64,000 nucleotides of DNA from Lepidurus packardi (taxonomy: Eukaryota > Arthropoda > Branchiopoda > Notostraca > Triopsidae): assembly GCA_023053545.1 (NCBI GenBank), contig JAKZAN010000128.1, positions 1-64,000 of the forward strand, read 5' to 3'. A program made the translations under genes and the position numbers. Below the pieces are notes generated by a model. That model was not told where the DNA came from. It made no database searches and saw only the letters and a list, made by a program, of their open reading frames with translations. Below are positions 58,779-64,000 of this stretch, one piece after another; the stretch's first letter is position 1, and each line of letters begins with the position of its first letter.

Positions 58779-59333
58779 TCATTTAGTCTTTGGCTTCACC
58801 TGCTTCACCTACAGGTCGTTCATCTTCCCCACCATTGCCAGTATGAATGCGTCTGCCAGGGTTACGCCTGCAGCGATCATTGCCATCTGCTCGTTCTTAG
58901 CCAGGTACCATCCAACCACAGCGATCAGTCTCATAATTGTAGACACGATCATCCCGAACTGACGATGAGGCTTGCCATCGCCTCCTTTCATTAATAGATT
59001 GGCTCCACCCAGGTGCTGGAGGATCACCAATACTGTGAAGAAAGCACCGCCAACCACGTGGCACTGTTTCAGAGGGGTCCATTCCCAGAACTTGTCGAGA
59101 TGGGGATAGACTCGGTAGAAGGCTCCTCCTGCAAGAGCGATGGTGACGAGATCGGTGACAGCGAAAATGAGAGCATGCACGTAGTTCCTAATGGAATTGG
59201 GGAGGGCTTTGCGAGCGAGGATTCCGAGGAGGGAGAGGACGAGCCAGGCGATAGAGAGGCCCATTCCATGGTAGTACCAGAAAGTATTTCCAGCGATGAA
59301 AGTCTTGGCAGTGGTGAGGTATTGGTCAATCAT
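58779..59333 (-). CDS. Four-helix membrane protein, cytochrome b561-like
   Basis: 184 aa, one exon. About five hydrophobic helices carry conserved His: YYHGMGLSIAWLVLSLLG, NYVHALIFAVTDL, CHVVGGAFFTVLVILQHLGG, then two more (VSTIMRLIAVVGWYLA, AMIAAGVTLADAFILAMVG). His at the start of one helix and paired across helices is how b561 and related proteins hold heme for transmembrane electron transfer. The match is in pattern only. The frame is open upstream to 59459, but the first Met before the N-terminal helix (MIDQYLTTAKTF) at 59333 is preferred. The C-terminus passes a TAG and ends VKPKTK. Confidence 0.65.
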
Positions 59334-59644
59334 GTATTGGTAGTTATGGTGTAAATATCTTTGTTTGGAATGTAGAGATAATATTAGGGAAATAAGTTGT
59401 AGAGATACCCGGGAGAGTAAAATTGGAGTGGGATTCGCCGAAATCTCAAAATTGAACACACAGATACTTAAAAATGGAATAAGTATTGACAGCGATTCTT
59501 TTTATAGTATTCTTATAGCTTTATATTCCCGAACAGCTGAGTTGCGATTCAGCATTGGGCTGCACACGTTTGAAAATGCCATCCTCGAAATCAATTAAAA
59601 ATATCACATACTTATACTTGAGGCTCGCCTATAGATTCTCACAT
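59334..59644. other. Divergent promoter region
   Basis: 311 bases between the b561-like gene (minus) and the amidase-like gene (plus). A+T-rich, no gene. Confidence 0.5.
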
Positions 59645-61911
59645 ATGAACATGAAGCCATATCTTATTACTTTACTGCTTGCTTGTCTAGCAGTTCTCAC
59701 CCTACAAGCCCCACCCCCTCTCGTCGAAGGGTACCGTGGACTCGCCCAGCACCACTGCTAAAATTACCCTCTCGATCTCATTCTCCGCATGAGCTCTGGC
59801 ACACTTGCTGAAGTATATGGTCCAAAATATGTGGACTATGATGGCTACATTCGCCAGTACGTCGCAACAGGTACACCCATCTTTCTTTATCCCGCTCAGA
59901 TAATGCTGATAACCCTTTGTACGAATCTCTCGAAGATTAATAGTAATCCGATTCTGAATAAGAAGAAGCAGATCGTCAAACTGAATAGAAGGAGGATCTA
60001 CCCACCGTTGATCCTATCGTGGAAGAGTATGTGGAAGGGCTGAAGCAATGTGGACTCCACTGGACAACTCAAGACTTATATCGAGTCTGGAGGTTCTTCC
60101 GCTACGCTATCCAGAACGACTACCTGTACGAGTGGCTGCGGACAAAGATGCGTATTTCATTCGGGTACGAAATCCAGAAGCCCAATGCCTGGATGGACGG
60201 ACAGCAGAAATAGTAAAGACTGAGGCTGGAAAAACTATACTCCAACGATTACCTGGATGATTTGGAAACAGACTTCTTCCGATAATTCCTCTTCACACTA
60301 ATGACTGCCATTCGCAAGAACACAGTTGTAGCTATCAGCGGGGCCCTCACCAAATCTAAAAAACCTGCACTCTTTAACATCATCGAGACTCGGAACTTTG
60401 AGCCCAAGGTTTTCTCAGAAGTAGAAATCGAATTCGAAGGACTCAATAATAGAGTCATGGCATTCACTGTGCCTGGGCTGCCTCTGCTGATCTCTGGATC
60501 TGTTCAGAACAAAGCAAGCTGGGCATTCTCGGGAATCCTGGTAGACAGGACCAATGTGGAGTCAATCGAGACGACAGGTCTGAAGTACTTCCATGAGGAA
60601 ACCTAGAGATGGATCAAGGTCAAAAACATAACATCTACGATTAAAGTCAAGGATGCCTAAGATGTGACCCACCACTTCTACTGGTGTGAACTGGGTACCT
60701 TCGTGAAGAAAGGACTGGCCAAGCATAAAATCAGAGAGTTCATAATCAAGTGGCATGAAGAAGAACTGCCTGTCAGAAATATCTTCAGCAAACTCCATAC
60801 TCTTATCACTACTGGAAATGCTCCTAACAACTTCCAGTTCCCCTTCAATAGTATCATCTACATCAATCAAGCAGGAATCCATCAAACCATCTGCCCACCA
60901 GAGCACTCCTCCTATTTCATCTACCCTGATCTGATGGGAGAGCCCAGAAATGTCAAGACACTCTCTGCGTCAAACCCCAAACGAGGTTTCTTCATCACCT
61001 CTAACTAGCACATGTCATCAAACAACCCAGACGGGTATCTCGACAGATAAGTCTTCAATTCACACTAATAGGCACTCACCGATGTGATCAGACGCTGGAA
61101 GGAACAAAGAATGGCACTACCTTAGGCGTTGGAGGCAATCAGCAGCGTCAGTTACGACTCAAACTTGAGAAAGTTGTCTGACCTCTTCGTTTTTGTGTAT
61201 CGTAAAGCCAAATTTACTTACTTCCCAGACGAAGTAATCAGAAAAGAGTGTGACCAGCTAGTTTCGATGTCTGACAAATGGGACTTTACTTTCAAGAACA
61301 CGTCTAAGTACGCAGCAGTCTTTAAGCTCTGGCTACACTTCACTAAGCTCTATACCTTCAACCATTTGACACGTTCGCCACTAGGAAAGTATCTTGGTAG
61401 ATTTAGACTCACAACTAATGCATATTACGCCAATCAAATAGCTCTTTGGAAGGATATTACTAGCTACGGCGAGTGCGACTCCCATGAGTACACAGCTATC
61501 TAGGGTACCGTCAACCATACTGGTCACAACTGCACCTGTTACTACTCGATATTCAGGGCACTAAACTCCACTCGTCAGACTCTAAAAGACTACGGAGGGC
61601 TCACTAAAACTGATATTGATAATTTTAGAAATGAAGTCCATTGGGACTTGCTAAACAGATAGTTAGAGACCAACCCCGGATATGAATCATACTCAGGAAA
61701 CTTCAGCAATGTAGACTTGGCATTCGATAACACCTACACGAAGGCACTGGTAATGGCGTCTTAGTTAGACGGATAAGTGCTTTATGGCTCAGGGAAGCAA
61801 CCTGTGAGTAAATGGCCAGCAGGCAGCAAGGACACCGTGAGAAAAGTGCAGGCAAAACAGGGCAAAGATCAGTCAAAAGACGGGACAAGCGATGATGACG
61901 ATGAGTTATGA
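59645..61911 (+). CDS. Penicillin-amidase family protein, probably inactive
   Basis: Exons 59645-59870 and 59900-61911, with a 29-nt intron; 745 aa. A signal peptide (MNMKPYLITLLLACLAVLTL) is followed by an acidic insert (LEDEEESDSEEEEADRE). An alpha-chain-like part has VEEYVEGLKQCGLHWTTQDL. A beta-chain-like part has VVAISGALTKSKKPAL, FTVPGLPLLISGSVQNKASW and FNSIIYINQAGIHQTI, in the order of bacterial penicillin/cephalosporin acylases (Ntn hydrolases). Where the self-cleaved beta chain should begin with Ser-Asn, the sequence reads RKNTVVAISG, and the usual NDPH is NIIE. The catalytic Ser nucleophile seems absent, so it is likely a non-processing homologue. It ends DDDDEL, an ER-retention-like tail. 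Confidence 0.7.
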
Positions 61912-62158
61912 TAAGTGAGTGTTTTTACAGAGGTAATATTGGAGGATGGAAACACATATGGTGATAAATTCAAACCTCAGATACCCTACAAATACCGAGG
62001 AGTTGTATTTAGGATTGTTCTTTCTTTCGATCTACTAAAGTAGATTGAATACGCATACTCATATGGCATCATTGGAGAGAAGCTTTGTAGTTACAATCTA
62101 TAATTTTATCTATTTGCGACCCCCCTTTCACCAAGAAATCCTTGCTATTCCCCACAGA

Positions 62159-62814
62159 ATGACGAAAATCGTGAGGCCCGACGATATGCTCCTCAAAATC
62201 ATAATCATCGGCGATTCGGGCGTCGGCAAGTCCAACATTCTCATGCGGTTCTGCGACACCGAGTTCAAATCTAACCACGTGGCCACCATCGGTGTCGATT
62301 TCAAGACAAAATCAGTAGATATCGATGATAAGAGACTCAAGTTCCAGATTTGGGACACAGCAGGACAAGAACGGTACCGCACCATCACCCAAGCCTACTA
62401 CAAGGGGGCTTCGGGGATCATCCTCGCATACTCAGTCGCAGATTAAATGTCCTTCGCAAACATCTGTAAGCTTCAGGCATACACATAAACTCAATAAAAA
62501 ATAACAACGTAGAGAACTGGATGTCGCAGATTCGATAGCATACCGAGCCGTCGGTACACAAGATAGTGATCGGCAACAAGTGCGATGTGAATGCCTAAGA
62601 CCGTAAAGTGCAGTACCTTGAGGGTAAAGTCCTGTCTGACAAGTATAACATCGACTTCCTGGAATGCAGTGCAAGGACAGGCGATAACGTGCAGTAAATC
62701 TTCACGAAGCTGGGCAGAAAGATCTTGAGCGACGCTAGAAGCAATCCCTAGAAATATCACAATGCAAAACTAATACCCGAATCAGGAAAAACTAACAAAA
62801 AAGGCTGTTGCTGA
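62159..62814 (+). CDS. Rab GTPase (Rab1/Rab8 group)
   Basis: Exons 62159-62465 and 62513-62814, with a 47-nt intron; 202 aa. G motifs: GDSGVGKS (18-25), a Thr effector region around [30 protein letters not shown] and ECSA. The C-terminal GCC takes two prenyl groups. RYRTIT and the F1-F5 segments place it with Rab1/Rab8/Rab10, which act in secretion and ciliary traffic. The splice joins T to AG, making a TAG read as Glu (NIENW), and TAG in IREHTE matches the EH seen in Rab8/10. The frame is open upstream to 62045, but that part is leader. Confidence 0.93.
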
Positions 62815-62947
62815 GTTGCCTTTTGAAGTCCTTGATGATGCTAGTTTATCTTTTCACGTACTTTGATATCTTCCTTTTTTCCGAACCTTCTAACAGTTGA
62901 CTCGTAGTATATACGATTGTGTAAACTTGAGGAATAACATAAAATAC

Positions 62948-64000
62948 TCAGGTTTCGAACTCCTCAGACAACAGAAGACTGATATCTATCAATTCCCTCA
63001 CCTATTTCCAGACTGTTCTGTATTCTCCCAACACTCCACACTCCTCTTTGGCCATCCCTTACTTGAATCCTTGCATCAATACATCTCTGAACAGGGCTCT
63101 GCACATGCTATCTCTTTTAAGTTCTTCTCCCCCCAGCAATGACTTGTCCAAGATACCATATTTGAAGTTCATCACCTAGACTCCCGAGAGTGATAGCTGT
63201 AATGCTTTGTACTCCCCCTCTGCCAACTCCTCGAATTTCATAGGATTGTTACGTCCGTAATAAGGACTCTCTCGGTCTATCTCAATATACTCGTCTTTGG
63301 TGAATGCCAGATCGAAGTCTAGTGGATAAGTGATCATCTCATGGCCAGTGGCGATCCGCTTAATCACGAAGTTATTGAGATGTGCGTTACAATGAGTGAC
63401 GTTGTGGTCTTCGAAAAATCCCCAATTGATCTTCTCTTCACAGAAGATCCTCTTAACATCTCCAACTTCCCAGCCTAGCTTATAAGTCAGCAGGGCTATC
63501 AAACGCAAGATATTTTGCGAGGTAGTCAGACGTTCCAGTTTTAGATTCAGGAGTTCAAGAGCTTCTTTGCTGCAATTCTTTTCTACCTGCAGATCGGATA
63601 CTAACTTGCGAATAGCATCAAGACCTTCTGCGCCAGAGACTTCACTCTGTTCGCCAACAATAGTTAGTGTAGTGCGGTGCATAAGGTTGAGAGGTTAGAT
63701 TTTGTTAGCGATTTTAGTTTTGTAGTAATCAATGAATATGTCAGATGGTTTCAGGATAGGGGTAAAGTCCCATTAAGTGGGTGTGGGCATCGGTCCATCA
63801 CAATCCCACCTGTTATTTTGCTTCATTACGTCCTCTAATTACTGGTTAGTACTTCTGATTAGTACGCAAAATAGGAGCTCGAGTGAGCTGATTAAGTGCG
63901 TGCCAAGTCTTCTTTCGCCGATGGTCTCGAACACACAACAATACTTGGACAATAAAGGCAGTTAGTCCTTGATTCCACTGTCAGCTTTGAGAGTATCGAC
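62948..64000 (-). CDS. Partial protein with APH/choline-kinase-like HxxxxN...DFD
   Basis: The frame is open from the right window edge to TGA 62948, so the N-terminus lies outside; at least 350 aa are present with TAA/TAG inside. The central part reads THCNAHLNNFVI and, 20 residues on, YPLDFDLAF. This resembles the catalytic H-x-x-x-x-N and metal-binding D-F-D of aminoglycoside-phosphotransferase/choline-kinase-type enzymes, although the usual HxD aspartate is replaced. The C-terminus is acidic and helical (LGEYRTVWKEVRELID). No firm family. An internal Met at 63682 is not the start, because coding continues upstream (WDFTPILKPSDIFIDYYKT). Confidence 0.65.

Noticed and set aside
6204..62814. 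UAA/UAG = Gln (Tetrahymena/Paramecium code) as the reading of this window
   Set aside because: It fits some columns, such as the residue before EVCG in the Cdc20 homologue, but would place Gln at the Nudix catalytic Glu, in YKTE, and at positions where paralogues and internal repeats carry GAA/GAG.
1..64000. CRISPR arrays, insertion sequences, operons or other prokaryotic systems
   Set aside because: Telomere, introns, alternative code and gene content are all ciliate nuclear. The tandem repeats found are coding minisatellites without spacers.

Overview
The window is the left end of a ciliate macronuclear chromosome. It opens with about 39 copies of the C4A2 telomere repeat (1-234) and then carries closely packed protein genes on both strands. 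Introns are tiny, mostly 28-65 nt (extremes seen 28 and 154), GT...AG, many starting GTA. TAA and TAG occur inside nearly every conserved reading frame and only TGA ends genes. Several conserved or internally duplicated positions say that TAA/TAG is read as glutamate, not the glutamine of Tetrahymena and Paramecium. Examples are the catalytic Glu of a Nudix box, the Glu of the Cdc20 E-x-V-S-x-H-G motif, the YKTE of an Unkempt-like CCCH finger, and two sets of repeats or paralogues where TAA lines up with GAA/GAG. UAA/UAG = Glu with UGA = stop is the peritrich nuclear code. With C4A2 telomeres this points to a peritrich (Oligohymenophorea, Vorticella/Carchesium type). The species cannot be named from the sequence. 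All CDS below were read with this code.

Layout. 1-6 kb: telomere, subtelomeric spacer, a full dihydropyrimidine dehydrogenase, and a duplicated membrane RING-finger gene pair, one copy of which has decayed. 6-16 kb: a Cdc20/Cdh1 APC/C activator, a 739-aa coiled-coil protein, a small secreted protein, a tail-anchored protein, a HEAT-repeat PP4R1-like regulatory subunit and an Unkempt-like CCCH protein. 16-21 kb: a looser region with two paralogous secreted proteins, small ORFs and a 77-aa KEN-box/D-box protein. 21-33 kb: coiled-coil and low-complexity proteins, a DEAD-box helicase, an ARL2BP/BART protein, an NT-C2 protein and a geminin-like coiled coil. 33-47 kb: an intronless 1700-aa repeat protein, a secreted mucin-like protein with about 28 sequon-bearing repeats, a protein kinase and an acidic Thr-rich secreted protein. 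47-64 kb: a B-box/TPR protein, a very large Sfi1-like protein, a Nudix hydrolase, a b561-like membrane protein, a penicillin-amidase homologue that seems to lack its nucleophile, a Rab GTPase, and a gene running off the right edge.

Themes. This is ordinary eukaryotic housekeeping plus cytoskeletal/centriolar and cell-surface genes, with no operons and no prokaryotic mobile or defence systems. The most unusual items are the Glu code, a three-member secreted family sharing an undescribed C-terminal domain (one member fused to the repeat array), the probable APC/C substrate or inhibitor on the same chromosome as its activator, and the dead-looking amidase. Several multi-exon models rest on hand-placed splice sites. 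Two frame breaks (about 47.69 kb and 50.5-50.6 kb) and three indels in the repeat array could be real or assembly errors.
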